A program made the translations under genes and the position numbers. Shown piece after piece: positions 1 to 8,369 of a DNA stretch of 64,000 nt (position 1 is its first letter; each line of letters begins with the position of its first letter). The notes beneath the pieces are model-generated. The model was not told where the DNA came from and did no database searches. It worked only from the letters and a program-made list of their open reading frames with translations. The DNA lies in contig CP043547.1 in assembly GCA_009664345.1 (NCBI GenBank), positions 4,616,709 through 4,680,708 on the forward strand, in the 5' to 3' direction. Source of the stretch: Planctomycetales bacterium 10988. GTDB lineage: Bacteria; Planctomycetota; Planctomycetia; Pirellulales; Pb10988.

Positions 1-248
1 GAGAATCGCTATATTGGTTGTTTCCCCTAAGAAGCTCACTTTCATTGGTCTTTCTATCACACCTTTGTGAGTCCTACCTTCTACTCTGGGGAGTATTCCA
101 GGCGGAGGTTCCCTCATGCCCTCGGAATAGAATGTCGATAATATTCTTTCTCAAGGCGATTTGCGGCTTTGAGTTTTCGTTTTGATAATTATTTTTAAGG
201 GAAATCTTCGTCCCTGGTGACGTGAGATTTTGAAAGGAGTGACTCCGC
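1..248. other. Left-edge region upstream of the bS21 gene, no gene seen
   Basis: No open frame of useful length lies here. The segment becomes AT-rich toward the right and ends in a clear ribosome binding site (AAAGGAG at 233-239) for the bS21 gene. It probably holds the promoter and leader of that gene. Confidence 0.5.
161..189 (+). promoter_or_regulatory. Candidate sigma-70-type promoter for bS21
   Basis: TTGCGG at 161-166 and GATAAT at 184-189 are separated by 17 bases and sit about 60 bases before the bS21 start codon. The match to the -35/-10 consensus is fair, not perfect. Housekeeping promoters are poorly defined in planctomycetes, so this is an inference. Confidence 0.3.
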
Positions 249-443
249 GTGAAGTTGCGTGTTCGGGAAAAAGAAAGTATTCAAGACGCCGTGCGTCGGT
301 TTCGGAAATTAGTGGAACGTAGCGGAATTAAAAAAGATATGCGTCGTAAGGAATATTACGAAAAGCCAAGTGATGCCCGGCGCCGCGCTCGATTGCGTGC
401 CGAACGGCGTGCTCGACGCAATCGCCAACAAGCAGGCCGCTAA
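249..443 (+). CDS. rpsU: 30S ribosomal protein bS21
   Basis: This 64-residue, very basic protein has the typical bS21 layout: an N-terminal [10 protein letters not shown] block, the central [15 protein letters not shown] helix, and an Arg/Lys-rich tail with [10 protein letters not shown]. bS21 sits near the 3' end of 16S rRNA in the small subunit and helps start translation. The start codon is GTG; it is chosen because AAAGGAG lies 9 bases upstream and the family begins here. The length is normal for the family. It stands alone, with no dnaG or rpoD beside it as in some other phyla. Identification rests on sequence pattern and is firm. Confidence 0.93.
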   Translation: MKLRVREKESIQDAVRRFRKLVERSGIKKDMRRKEYYEKPSDARRRARLRAERRARRNRQQAGR

Positions 444-771
444 CGCCTCTCGAAACCGAGCCCGGATTGTTACTTCTCTACCTCAGTCAAAGGAGGAATT
501 CACGAGAATCAAACGTACTGGGCTTTTTTTAGGTTAGTAAATAATACTTAAAGACTATTTTATATTTAATTGGAGTTGTCTCCTTGAAGGAGAATGGGAC
601 GAAAGGGTTTAGGATTCGGGTTTCAGGTATTCTATTTATCTACCGATAACCTTAGATTGATCACCGGCGCATGCAGTGTCCCTACAAGCTTGAAACCCGT
701 GACCCGAAACCTTTTCTTTATCCTGTCTCTCGCGTTGCCTCTGCGGGGCCTTTTATTTCTGGAGCTTCAAC
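444..771. other. Spacer between bS21 and a membrane protein gene
   Basis: No convincing gene. AGCCC near 458 could pair with GGGCT near 520, followed by seven Ts, giving a long-loop terminator-like structure for bS21, but the loop is far larger than usual. A small inverted repeat (GGAG...CTCC) lies near 573-585. Confidence 0.35.
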
Positions 772-1428
772 ATGAACAACCCTCAACCTGGATCGGGCCA
801 TCGACCTTTTCAAGAGGGCCAAGGAGATGGCGTGTCCTCCGAACCTCCGGTTGCCCCGAAGCCCCCGAAGTACGAGGAATTGATTCTCGGCCCATCGGAA
901 TCGAGGCTGGAGAAAACGCTTCGAGAAAAGCGGCAGGAAACCCTGCTGGCTCAGCTTACGCCTGAGAAATGGACCACCATTTTCATGCTGGCGGCCCTGT
1001 TTTTGGCGGCCGCAGTGGGAAGCATCGTCCCGGTATTTAGCCAACTTTATCAAGAAGATATCCCCATTTGGGTGTGGGTGCTGCTCGCCGCCGGTGGGGT
1101 TCAGGTCCTCTATATTCTGCTGATTTTTTCGCTGCCGGATTGGAGCACGCTTTGGCTAGGCATGTTGCTCTATGGTCTCTTGGCGGCGGGGTATGGGCTG
1201 CTCTGTTTTATTGTGATGTTCACTGCGGAAGGAAAGTCAATGTTTCTGGGTTTGGATGTGCTTCCCAAAAACAAGGTAGGTCTCTGGTGTGGGCTAATGA
1301 CCGTGGGGATGGCACTCTTGAGTTTTTCCGCCTCGCGCGTGACGCATACTTGGCGGAAGGAATATGAAGTCGCCAAACGTGCCCGCGTCGAGGAATCCAT
1401 GCGAGCAAGACGTCAGCCGACTCGCTGA
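772..1428 (+). CDS. Hypothetical four-helix membrane protein
   Basis: I do not recognise the family. The 218-residue product has a cytoplasm-like, proline-rich head (residues 1-60, with several PP and PKPPK stretches), then four predicted membrane helices at about 69-90, 99-121, 126-151 and 168-187, and a short basic tail. There is no signal peptide, and no catalytic motif or metal ligand cluster stands out. GGAG about 9 bases before the ATG supports the start. It stands alone on the plus strand and converges with the methyltransferase gene on the other strand. A role in the inner membrane is the only safe inference. Confidence 0.75.
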   Translation: MNNPQPGSGHRPFQEGQGDGVSSEPPVAPKPPKYEELILGPSESRLEKTLREKRQETLLAQLTPEKWTTIFMLAALFLAAAVGSIVPVFSQLYQEDIPIWVWVLLAAGGVQVLYILLIFSLPDWSTLWLGMLLYGLLAAGYGLLCFIVMFTAEGKSMFLGLDVLPKNKVGLWCGLMTVGMALLSFSASRVTHTWRKEYEVAKRARVEESMRARRQPTR

Positions 1429-1433
1429 GAATT

Positions 1434-1449
1434 CAAAAAACGCTTTTTA
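1434..1449. repeat. Dispersed palindromic motif, variant copy
   Basis: CAAAAAACGCTTTTTA: five or more As, four variable bases, five Ts. It lies 6 bases after the stop of the upstream gene, between two convergent genes. It matches the outer arms of the CAAAAAGTACTTTTTG family found elsewhere in the window. Confidence 0.4.
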
Positions 1450-1485
1450 TATTAAATCGAAGGCCATACGGAATTGAAAAAGGCT

Positions 1486-2424
1486 TTAGCAGGTTGAGAA
1501 GTTGATTGATTCAAGGGCAGAGTTGACGGACTCTTGATCCGAAATGGAGACGGCCATCTTCCGAGCGGCGAGCCACATCGTATCACTTGTAGGGAGATGA
1601 TCGACCCAGCCGAAGCGGACTTGCGACAGACCGGCCCGTTGGACCATTTCGCTCAAAGTGGTCGGCGTGAAGTAATTGACATGGTCAGGGAAGCGGAAAC
1701 CACACCACTTTTGACCACGGATCTTTCGCGACCAGCAATCATAATTGGGGACCTTGATCACGACCCCGCCGCCGTAACTCAGTACTCTGGCGATCTCCAA
1801 CAGCACCGGCAGCGGGTGTATTTCGTGCTCTAAATACGATTGCAGCAACACTCCTTGGAAAGAGCCTTCGGGGAGTCGCTTCAAGATCGAAAGGCAATCC
1901 CCTTGCCACACCTTCCCACCTCGTTGGGCGGCGTCTTGGTTGGCTTGCTGGGCGGCATCTTTCCCGATTTCAATTCCGAAGGGGATATGCGAGCCAGGGA
2001 GTTTGTGCAAGTTCTTGCCGCGTCCGCAACCAAGATCGAGGACTTTCCCCGAGGGAAAGAATTGCTCTGCCCAATCCGCGACCTGTTTGCGGCGGAAGAT
2101 CTGTTTTCTCCAGCGTCGCCAAGTTCGGCGGAGATGATAGGATTGCGGCGTTGCTTGTTGCTGATCAATGCGGTGTTGGTCGAGCTGGTGCTGCCAAGCG
2201 AAGGACTCTTCCAAGGCTTGATAAGGGAGGGCATTTTCAAGGTAGACCATCTGACAAGCTGGGCATTCCTTCAACTCCCAAGGAGGAAGACTCGTCGCCA
2301 AAGGAGCCGCAAGCTGATTGTTACAGCCACAAAGTGGGCAGCTGCGGAAGGTGGTCGCCTCTTGCTGTTGTGGAGACTCACCGCCTGAAGGTTGGCTCAA
2401 TGTGGCAACCGGACACCCAATCAC
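1486..2424 (-). CDS. Class I SAM-dependent methyltransferase with N-terminal zinc ribbon
   Basis: The 312-residue protein starts with a zinc-ribbon-like module (CPLC near residue 29 and CPAC near 55), then carries a Rossmann methyltransferase fold: motif I VLDLGCGRGKN near residue 128, an acidic residue after the second strand (FGIEIG), and the YLEHE post-motif region. This matches the Methyltransf_23 type often seen in cell-surface glycan biosynthesis; the substrate is unknown. The start is GTG, chosen for the AAGGAG just upstream. It is followed by another minus-strand gene upstream at 2454-3434 with only a 29-base gap, so the two may be co-transcribed. Confidence 0.85.
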   Translation of the reverse strand: MIGCPVATLSQPSGGESPQQQEATTFRSCPLCGCNNQLAAPLATSLPPWELKECPACQMVYLENALPYQALEESFAWQHQLDQHRIDQQQATPQSYHLRRTWRRWRKQIFRRKQVADWAEQFFPSGKVLDLGCGRGKNLHKLPGSHIPFGIEIGKDAAQQANQDAAQRGGKVWQGDCLSILKRLPEGSFQGVLLQSYLEHEIHPLPVLLEIARVLSYGGGVVIKVPNYDCWSRKIRGQKWCGFRFPDHVNYFTPTTLSEMVQRAGLSQVRFGWVDHLPTSDTMWLAARKMAVSISDQESVNSALESINFSTC

Positions 2425-2453
2425 TTTTCTCTCCTTCTGTTTCGATTCGCTTC

Positions 2454-3434
2454 TTATCGCTGCTTGGAAGTCGGATTCGCTCCCACTTGAACGCCGTTGG
2501 ATTCTTCGTTTGGCGAAGGTTCATACTGTTCAGGATCAGGCCAAGTGACATCGACCCAATAAAGTGGATGATCGGAAACCACCGACTTTTCCCAACCTGC
2601 TTGAACCGGCTGAAGACCACGAAGGAAAATCCAATCGATTTTCCAATCCGGCCCGTTGGGAGATTGATCCTCCTCTTTGGTGAACCGAACCTCGGGGTGA
2701 TTGCATAAAGCAAGGATCTGAGGATGGTCCGCGCGGGCATTCAAATCGCCCAACAAAACCGCCGGTGGTTCCAGTTCGAGGAACATCGCTTTCGCAGTCG
2801 CCATGTGTTTCAAACTATCCCCATCATACGTATCTAGATGCGTGGATAAAATACGAATCCTGCGGGAATCGAAGACGATTTCGCTTAAAACCCAATTTCG
2901 AGGGGTTCGATCCGAACTCACCGGAAGCGGGCGTCGCAGCCACTGCTCGACAGGATATCGAGAAAGAACTCCGTTGCCAAATTCAAGCATTCCCCAGCGA
3001 TACGAAGTCGGGGCAAAGAGCCAATCGTATTCCAACATCCAGCCCAATCGCTCCGCTTGGTTGGAACGTTCCAGCCACCCATTATAATGAACTTCTTGCA
3101 AGGCCAAAAAATCGGGTTGAAATTTTTTGACGAACTCCGCCGTTCGCGCCAGGCTCTTGACCTTATCTTCTCCTTTTGCTCCGTGCATGTTGAACGTCGC
3201 GAGCCGCAACACCGGCTGACGTGTGGCAGAAAGCGGCTGATACTTCGGCTCCCGAGGGACGATCGCGAACTGTTTGCCTTCCGCCGGAGCAGTCGTCCAA
3301 CGATAAGACCCCACTTCCACCAACCCCCAGATGACGATCGCGAAGATTGCCCAACGCCAAATCGGAGAAGAGAAGGATAGAAAAGCGGGAATACCCCCTC
3401 GCTGGAAGGGGAGAGAAGCTGAGGGTTTAGGCAA
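2454..3434 (-). CDS. Endonuclease/exonuclease/phosphatase-fold protein, membrane-anchored or secreted
   Basis: A hydrophobic stretch near residues 20-42 suggests a signal anchor. From about residue 74 the protein shows the EEP fold: LATFNMHG (first strand Asn), LALQEVHYN (catalytic Glu), the DTYDGD region, VLLGDLNAR (GDxN metal/phosphate site) and VSDHPLYW (catalytic Asp-His near the end). These are the conserved residues of DNase I-like phosphodiesterases, which hydrolyse phosphodiester or phosphomonoester bonds. The substrate cannot be told: nucleic acid, phosphoinositide-like or lipid head groups are all possible. The start appears to be TTG after AAAGGGT; no ATG lies nearby. It lies just upstream of the methyltransferase gene. 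Confidence 0.82.
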   Translation of the reverse strand: MPKPSASLPFQRGGIPAFLSFSSPIWRWAIFAIVIWGLVEVGSYRWTTAPAEGKQFAIVPREPKYQPLSATRQPVLRLATFNMHGAKGEDKVKSLARTAEFVKKFQPDFLALQEVHYNGWLERSNQAERLGWMLEYDWLFAPTSYRWGMLEFGNGVLSRYPVEQWLRRPLPVSSDRTPRNWVLSEIVFDSRRIRILSTHLDTYDGDSLKHMATAKAMFLELEPPAVLLGDLNARADHPQILALCNHPEVRFTKEEDQSPNGPDWKIDWIFLRGLQPVQAGWEKSVVSDHPLYWVDVTWPDPEQYEPSPNEESNGVQVGANPTSKQR

Positions 3435-4268
3435 TTTTCAGACCCTTTGATTGCTGTTTTAAACGAAGAGAATGTAAGAAAGGGTATCACTATCACGCAA
3501 CTGCTGAATTGGCAAGCCCAAAACTTAGGCAGATCGTGTGGAAAGTTTGTGCGAAGCGGGCTTCTTCACTTCTACCGCTTGCGAGGGGGATAAGAGGCGG
3601 AATCTCTTTCCCTTCCTGAAATTGGCTAAGACTGTAGACGGAAATCAAGAGAAAATCAAGAATTATATTACCTTTTAAAGGTAATTTATCTGGCTTTTAG
3701 ATTCTCTAATCTTCCTCGGCACCTTATTTGCTGTAGACATCTACATTTCAATCTGAGTAGTAATCCTGACCCAGCTAGATATTCATAAAATCTTTAGAGT
3801 TGGTGAATTGGACCTTCAGAATGAAGGCTGTTTGGTTCGTGGTTGTTGCCATTGAATTGGATGGTGTTTTGAGTTTTGAATGAAGAAGTGTAGGTGTTTT
3901 TCCTAAGTATGCAGATTCTTCTTGTCTTCGATGTTGTATTGAAGAGACTTTGTTGATTGCAGGGGAAAAACGCATGGAAAAAACAGGGGAATCCCTCTTT
4001 CGCTCCTAGCAATTTCTTGAATGGAGTCTATGATAGATCAAGAATGACTGTTGCGTTAGAAGGTTTCGATTATTTTGTATTTGCAATGAATTCGTTCCTC
4101 TTAACTATTGATTATAGACGATTCGACATTTTCTAAACCCTTCGCCACCCTCTCCCGGCAATGTGGTTGCTCCCATATATACATTCTTTAGGAATGACTC
4201 TTCTGGCGGGGTTTCGTTAGAAGAGTGGTTCTACTGTCCTTCTTCCCACATGCTTAAGGATGGTCATC
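3435..4268. other. AT-rich intergenic region of about 830 bases
   Basis: No supported gene; the few open frames lack ribosome binding sites and sensible composition. The region is clearly more AT-rich than the flanking genes and holds a perfect inverted repeat at 3667-3685. It must contain promoters for the divergent genes on either side. Confidence 0.5.
3667..3685. repeat. Perfect 9-bp inverted repeat, operator-like
   Basis: ATTACCTTT and AAAGGTAAT flank a single T, a fully symmetric 19-bp site in the AT-rich gap upstream of the EEP-fold gene. The symmetry suits a dimeric regulator, but no partner can be named. Confidence 0.45.
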
Positions 4269-6011
4269 ATGGCAACGGTCACCTCGGCCGAAGCTTTTTT
4301 AGATCTATTAAAAAAGAGTCGCCTGGTCGAAACGGAAAAATTAGAACAATTTGAATCCTCGCTGGCCCTCAGTTCAGACGAAGATTTGCATCCCAAAAGA
4401 CTCGCTGCGCGGTGCGTGGATAATGGGATTCTTACCACTTTTCACTGCCGGCAATTGTTGCAAGGGAAATGGAAAGGTTTCTTTGTTCAAGGGAAATACA
4501 AGGTTCTTTCCCTTCTCGGTGCCGGTGGTGCGGGTCGAGTTTATCTTTGCCAACACACCCGACTGAATCGGCTGGTCGCCGTCAAATTTCTCCCGCCGCA
4601 AGACTCGGAAGTCGTCAAAGAACGCTTCTATCGCGAAGCTCGCGCGGTCGCTTCCTTGAATCATCCCAATATCGTTCGGGTCTTTGATATCGACCATTCC
4701 GGCAAATTGCATTTCATGGTGCTGGAATACGTCGATGGGATCAATCTTCAAGACCTTGTGCAACGCAATGGTTGGCTCTCGATTGAACAAGCCTCACATT
4801 ACATTCGTCAGGCAGCCGCAGGTTTGCAGCATGCTCATGATGCTGGTTGGGGACACCGCGATATCAAGCCGAGTAATATCTTGCTGGATCGTAGTGGAGT
4901 CGTGAAAATCCTCGACTTGGGATTGGCTCGTTTCTTCCAAAATGACAAAGAGCGGCTCACCATCACCCACGAAGCCAAAGGGGTTTTGGGGACGGTTGAC
5001 TATCTTTCGCCTGAGCAAGCGATGTCGAGCGAAGAGGTGGATTTCCGCACGGATATCTACAGCCTGGGGGCCACGCTTCGCTTCCTGGTGACTGGGCAAA
5101 CGCCCTTTGGCGAAGGCTCGATGGCGAATATTTTGTTGAGCCATCAATTGGTGGAACCGAAGAAAGTTCAAGAGATTCGGCGTGATATTCCCCGAGAATT
5201 TTCAGAGGTCATTCGCCGGATGATGGCGAAGAAGCCGGAAGATCGTTTTCAATCGATGAATGAAGTGATCAATGCCCTGGAACCTTGGGGAGCAATCTCT
5301 TTAGAGCCTCCTCCAGAGGAGAAGATGCCGAAGCGAATCCCTGGGATTCCAACCGATCTTTATCCTTCGATCAAACCTCCTGCGGAAGTGACCGGGACTC
5401 CTGGACTTCCTGCCCATTCGACCGGGGGAAGTCCTTCCGCGATTCAGCATCTTTCGACCTCGGATACTCCATCTTCCGCCCTGTCCTCGACAGAACTTTC
5501 GCTGCATCAAATTGTCCCAGGGGCCTCGGACGACTATTCCGGCTCCGGGACCAATTCCATGACACGAGGACAATCGAATTTTCACGATGACCCGAGTCCC
5601 TCGCGATTCGATGACAGCCATATTCAGGCCTTGACCGAAGCGGTTGTTCCCGAGGAAGAGGAAGAGTTAGTCCTCCAATGGCGTGGAGCTGCCCTGGGCC
5701 GAGGTGACAATAATACCTCGACAGGGGGCGGAGGCGGTTCGCAATTCAATTGGGAAACCATGGGGTCGGGCTTATCAGTGAGATTGGAAGAAGCCACCCG
5801 AGCCATTCCTATTTGGACGTTGTGGTTTATTTTGACGTCTGGCTGGTTGGTCGCTCTCGGCGTTTCCATCGCCCTGGCGGTGGTTCTCAACAACAATGCC
5901 GTGCCTGGTTCCACGACTTCGGATACTTCCAGCACGATTGGAGATTCCTCTGGGGCGAATCCTCCCAAGGTTTCCTTTAATCCAGTGCCAAACGGCAAAC
6001 CTCCGAGCTAA
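4269..6011 (+). CDS. Membrane-anchored Ser/Thr protein kinase
   Basis: The protein has about 580 residues. A head of about 75 residues typical of planctomycete kinases precedes the kinase domain. Counting from an ATG 9 bases upstream, the landmarks are a glycine loop LGAGGAGRVYL (86-96), the VAVKF lysine (109), HRDIKPSN (199-206), a metal-binding DLG in place of DFG (219-221) and SPEQA near 250. All catalytic residues are present, so it should be active. Residues 345-515 are Pro/Ser-rich and disordered, followed by one membrane helix (about 517-545) and a short extracytoplasmic tail, so the kinase domain faces the cytoplasm. The start is the ATG with AAGGA 8 bases before it. It stands alone; the targets are unknown. 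Confidence 0.92.
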   Translation: MATVTSAEAFLDLLKKSRLVETEKLEQFESSLALSSDEDLHPKRLAARCVDNGILTTFHCRQLLQGKWKGFFVQGKYKVLSLLGAGGAGRVYLCQHTRLNRLVAVKFLPPQDSEVVKERFYREARAVASLNHPNIVRVFDIDHSGKLHFMVLEYVDGINLQDLVQRNGWLSIEQASHYIRQAAAGLQHAHDAGWGHRDIKPSNILLDRSGVVKILDLGLARFFQNDKERLTITHEAKGVLGTVDYLSPEQAMSSEEVDFRTDIYSLGATLRFLVTGQTPFGEGSMANILLSHQLVEPKKVQEIRRDIPREFSEVIRRMMAKKPEDRFQSMNEVINALEPWGAISLEPPPEEKMPKRIPGIPTDLYPSIKPPAEVTGTPGLPAHSTGGSPSAIQHLSTSDTPSSALSSTELSLHQIVPGASDDYSGSGTNSMTRGQSNFHDDPSPSRFDDSHIQALTEAVVPEEEEELVLQWRGAALGRGDNNTSTGGGGGSQFNWETMGSGLSVRLEEATRAIPIWTLWFILTSGWLVALGVSIALAVVLNNNAVPGSTTSDTSSTIGDSSGANPPKVSFNPVPNGKPPS

Positions 6012-6484
6012 GGCGTTCCCAACTTCTGCCACTTGGTAGAGGGAATGGTTGCTGGCTTTTTCGGCAAACTGTGCTAGTTGAAGAGGCATAGGTCACCTTG
6101 ATTCCCCTCTTGGCCAGAGTTTTTTAAGAAATAATGCAAGAAATTAAAGTGGTAGAATCCGAGGATTCGGCAAATTTCTAGATTTTTGACCTCATTTAAC
6201 ACTTTGTCGGGGAGCAAAAGCCTTACAACCCTTTTATGGTGAAGTCGCAGGACAATAGAACCTGCTTCTGGCATAAAGATTGCAGAACTTCCAACGATTA
6301 CAAGTTTTCGTCTATGGTTTTAGAATTTGTGGTCAAAAGTTTCTTGAGTGTCACTTTCACCAAGTGATTTTCTGTTTCTCGCGGGTTTTGACGATCGACT
6401 TTTAATAGCTTGGTCATGCTCAACAGATTAAGTCTCATTGTGCATCGTTTTTTTGTTCGCCCTCTCTTCTAGGTTGGATCGCTA
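6012..6484. other. Intergenic region upstream of the ammonium transporter
   Basis: No gene is supported. The stretch is AT-rich, with TTGACG near 6385 as a possible -35 box but no good -10 at normal spacing. I looked for a sigma-54 site, common upstream of amt genes, and saw none. Confidence 0.4.
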
Positions 6485-8143
6485 ATGCGACACCAGATCA
6501 TTTCTCCTCGCTACAAACTTTCTACCCATCCCTTCTGGTGGTGCCTTTGGATTACCATCGGCGTCTTTACGCTGCTGAATTTTACCTCGTTGCAGGCCCA
6601 GGAAGATCAGCCTGCTGAGGAAACCCCTGTTGCGGAAACCGCCGAAGAAGAGCCTTCCGACAGTGAGGAGCCTTCCGACAGTGAGGAGCCAGCCGAAGAG
6701 GAAGCCGTCAAGACGTTCGAGAGCATGACGCTTGAGGAAAAAGTCAATCTCATGGCGGAGTCGTCTCTGCAATTCAACGACGATGGAACTGTCTCTTCGG
6801 GTTCGATTTATCAAGACTCCGATCTGTTGTGGACCTGTATTGCCGCTTTCTTGGTCATGCTGATGCAAGCCGGTTTCGCCATGCTGGAGGCGGGTTTCAC
6901 CAGGGCAAAGAATACGGCGAATATCTTAATGAAAAACCTTCTCGACTTTGCCTTTGCGACTTTGGCCTTCTGGCTGGTCGGCTATGGGATCATGTTCGGG
7001 GAAGGGATCAACACGATAGAAGGCTGGTTTGGTTGGTCGGATTTTGCCTATGATCCCGGTGAAGCTTCTGGGTATGCGTTCCTCTTGTTCCAAACCGTCT
7101 TTGCCGGAACCGCCGCGACGATTGTCTCCGGAGCCATGGCCGAACGGACCCGCTTTATCGGTTACATTTGTTATTCGATCGCGATTACCTTGATTGTCTA
7201 TCCGGTTTTTGGGCACTGGGCCTGGGGTGGATTGGCAGGAAATTCGACCGGATGGCTGGAAAATGGCCCCTTTGGATTGCCTGGATTTGCTGACTTCGCC
7301 GGAAGTACGGTCGTTCACTCGATCGGAGGTTGGGCAGCTTTGGCTGGAACCATCGTCCTTGGCCCTCGCTTAGGAAAATATATTGACGGCAGAATCAACG
7401 GGATTCCCGGCCATAACTTACCACTCGCGGCCTTGGGAATGTTCCTGCTGTGGTTTGGCTGGTTTGGCTTCAATGCTGGAAGTACCACCGCTGTCGGAGG
7501 CGGGAGTTTTGCCACAATCGCTCAGATGACGAACTTGGCCGCCGCGGCTGGTTTGGTCAGTGGGATGGTCACTTCTTGGCGAATGTTTGGAAAGGCCGAT
7601 CCTTCCTTTACCATGAACGGGGCCTTGGCGGGATTGGTGGCGATCACCGCAGGTTGTGATTATGTAAATTCCGTCGGAGCCGTCGTGATTGGGCTGGCTG
7701 CTGGGTTTATTGTGGTCTTCTCTTGTATCTTTTGGGAATGGCTTGGCATTGATGATCCGGTCGGGGCCGTTTCCGTGCATGGGGTTTGTGGAGCCTGGGG
7801 AACCTTGGCGGTAGGCTTGTTCGGAGTCGATGAAGGCCTCTTCTATGGGCATGGCCCCGCTCAACTCGCCACACAAGTCATCGGGGTTCTCAGCGCGTTT
7901 CTCTGGGCATTTCCCGTGAGTTATCTCATCTTCCGGGTGATCAAAAGCCAAGTGGGATTGCGGGTCTCCGAGCAAGTTGAGTTGGAAGGTCTCGATATCC
8001 ATGAGCATGGAATGGTGGCCTATCCGAGCGATTTGAACTTGAAAACGGCCCTTTCTCGCACCGGGGTCACCCGCACAGGGAAGACTCAAGGGGGAACCGG
8101 TTCCACCCAACAGCACCCGACCAATCGCTCTCGCTCACAATAA
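6485..8143 (+). CDS. amt: Ammonium transporter Amt with signal peptide and acidic N-terminal extension
   Basis: The 552-residue protein begins with a signal-peptide-like segment ending near SLQAQ (residue 38), then an acidic Glu/Ser/Pro linker (40-80), then an 11-helix Amt core. Core signatures are GFAMLEAGFTRAKN, the first pore histidine in VVHSIGGW (His278) and the second in VHGVCGAWG (His432), plus the DDPVGA motif. Amt proteins move ammonium across the inner membrane. The 80-residue N-terminal addition is longer than in the bacterial core family and contains an 18-bp tandem duplication. No glnK gene is adjacent, which is unusual. The short C-terminal tail is Thr/Arg-rich. A terminator follows. 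Confidence 0.93.
   Translation: MRHQIISPRYKLSTHPFWWCLWITIGVFTLLNFTSLQAQEDQPAEETPVAETAEEEPSDSEEPSDSEEPAEEEAVKTFESMTLEEKVNLMAESSLQFNDDGTVSSGSIYQDSDLLWTCIAAFLVMLMQAGFAMLEAGFTRAKNTANILMKNLLDFAFATLAFWLVGYGIMFGEGINTIEGWFGWSDFAYDPGEASGYAFLLFQTVFAGTAATIVSGAMAERTRFIGYICYSIAITLIVYPVFGHWAWGGLAGNSTGWLENGPFGLPGFADFAGSTVVHSIGGWAALAGTIVLGPRLGKYIDGRINGIPGHNLPLAALGMFLLWFGWFGFNAGSTTAVGGGSFATIAQMTNLAAAAGLVSGMVTSWRMFGKADPSFTMNGALAGLVAITAGCDYVNSVGAVVIGLAAGFIVVFSCIFWEWLGIDDPVGAVSVHGVCGAWGTLAVGLFGVDEGLFYGHGPAQLATQVIGVLSAFLWAFPVSYLIFRVIKSQVGLRVSEQVELEGLDIHEHGMVAYPSDLNLKTALSRTGVTRTGKTQGGTGSTQQHPTNRSRSQ
6650..6685 (+). repeat. Two exact 18-bp tandem copies inside amt
   Basis: GAGCCTTCCGACAGTGAG occurs twice in a row, in frame, encoding EPSDSE twice in the acidic linker of the ammonium transporter. 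It probably arose by slippage and is a candidate for length variation between strains. Confidence 0.8.
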
Positions 8144-8202
8144 ATCAGTACAACTTGGAGAAGTGGAAAACCTTTTCCCTCAACCACAAAATATTCTATC
8201 CT

Positions 8203-8249
8203 TAACTCAAATGTTCTTCTCTTCGGAGAGGAAACGTTTGAGTTTTTTT
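8203..8249 (+). terminator. Rho-independent terminator after amt
   Basis: CTCAAATGTTCTTCTCT and AGAGGAAACGTTTGAG pair around a TCGG loop and are followed by seven Ts. The stem has a few mismatches but is long, and it lies 60 bases after the amt stop codon. Confidence 0.75.
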
Positions 8250-8369
8250 CTTTGGCTCGATAGAATAGAGTATTCCTGAAGAGGCTACTTTTCCTACCGA
8301 TTTGAAGACGATGAATCGATAAGATCACACCATCGGAATTTGTTGGGAATCCAATCGAGAGAACATAAA

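Noticed and set aside
594-965. A 123-codon frame with AAGGAG just before its ATG
   Set aside because: It overlaps the membrane-protein gene in another frame and its second half has shadow-like composition; the membrane protein has a better overall case.
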